Source: Burkholderiales bacterium
Lineage (GTDB): Bacteria > Pseudomonadota > Gammaproteobacteria > Burkholderiales > Usitatibacteraceae
Assembly (NCBI GenBank): GCA_014378085.1
Contig: JACMOJ010000513.1
Location: forward strand, 1-6,742
Reading direction: 5' to 3'
DNA: 6,742 nucleotides
Program-made: the position numbers and the translations under genes
Shown here: one piece after another, positions 6,630-6,742 of the stretch
How the letters are laid out: each line of letters opens with the position of its first letter
How positions within the stretch are numbered: the stretch's first letter is position 1
Notes under the pieces: model-generated
Database searches by the model: none
Told to the model about the DNA's origin: nothing
Seen by the model: the letters and a program-made list of their open reading frames with translations, nothing else

Positions 6630-6742
6630 CCCTCCCATTGAAGAGGAGGCACATTTTCCATTCCCTCCCCTTCAAGAGGAGGCATATTTTCCATTCCCTC
6701 CCCTTCAAGGGGAGGCATTTTTTCCATTCCCTCCCCTTCAAG
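6630..6742. repeat. 33-bp tandem array of palindromes after acnD, continuing past the window
   Basis: Three complete 33-base units (6630-6662, 6663-6695, 6696-6728) and the first 14 bases of a fourth (6729-6742) run head to tail. Each unit is a 5' C, a 19-base palindrome of the CCTCCCC...GGGGAGG type, and a 13-14-base T-rich tail ending in TTTTCCATT. Unit 3 has perfect 9-base arms, unit 2 one mismatch, unit 1 several. Tails vary only slightly (CACATTTT, CATATTTT, CATTTTTT). The array begins 59 bases after the acnD stop; the bases between (6571-6629) show no gene. Identical tails rule out CRISPR spacers. Confidence 0.88.
6697..6723 (+). terminator. Terminator-like hairpin plus T6, unit 3 of the array
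   Basis: CCTCCCCTTCAAGGGGAGG (6697-6715) can form a GC-rich stem of 7-8 bp with a 3-5 base loop; after CA comes a run of six T (6718-6723), the layout of a Rho-independent terminator for + strand transcripts leaving acnD. Units 1 and 2 are weaker versions with T4 runs. The minus strand lacks a matching T-run, so the polarity is one-way. If prpF lies downstream in the same operon, this would act as an attenuator or RNA-stabilising element rather than the operon end. Confidence 0.55.

Noticed and set aside
6301..6741. Minus-strand reading frame with 11-residue repeats (KGREWKxCLL)
   Set aside because: The repeat is a consequence of the 33-bp (11-codon) tandem array; the rest is antisense to acnD, with no ribosome site or recognisable domain.
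6630..6742. CRISPR-like array (regular 33-base period with palindromic repeats)
   Set aside because: The parts between palindromes are nearly identical in all units, so there are no unique spacers, and the period is too short for repeat plus spacer.

Overview
The window carries part of a propionate-degradation (2-methylcitrate cycle) operon, with every gene on the + strand: the 3' end of a CitE-like (HpcH/HpaI family) lyase gene, prpB, a GNAT acetyltransferase gene, prpC and acnD. Protein sequences and gene order (prpB ... prpC-acnD, with the aconitase-like AcnD instead of PrpD) point to a proteobacterium. Betaproteobacteria, probably Burkholderiales or a relative, are the best guess. Base composition is moderately GC-rich by eye. 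No rRNA or marker gene is present, so genus cannot be called.

Layout: 1-777 is the C-terminal part of the CitE-like lyase, whose start lies before the window. The 297-base gap 778-1074 is mostly repeats: ten 9-bp C-rich units (801-890), about 95 bases with no recognisable signal (891-986), then five 10-bp units (987-1036), leaving only 38 bases before prpB. prpB (1075-1956) overlaps the GNAT gene (1956-2654) by one base. prpC (2696-3868) follows after 41 bases behind a good ribosome binding site. A 56-base gap with a small palindrome leads to acnD (3925-6570). The end of the window (6630-6742) is a 33-bp tandem array of hairpins, each followed by a T-run, and it continues past the window edge.

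How the genes work together: PrpC condenses propionyl-CoA with oxaloacetate to 2-methylcitrate. AcnD dehydrates this to 2-methylaconitate, which in known AcnD systems must be isomerised by PrpF (expected downstream, not seen here). An aconitase then makes 2-methylisocitrate, and PrpB cleaves it to pyruvate and succinate. The roles of the CitE-like lyase and the acetyltransferase are not known from sequence.

The enzymes are ordinary; the repeats are the unusual part. One CCTCCCC/GGGGAGG palindrome family occurs between prpC and acnD, as a tandem terminator-like array after acnD, and inside the acnD reading frame, where it is translated as an extra Pro/Gly-rich loop shortly before the first iron-sulfur cysteine. 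I see no evidence for a wholly new multi-gene system.
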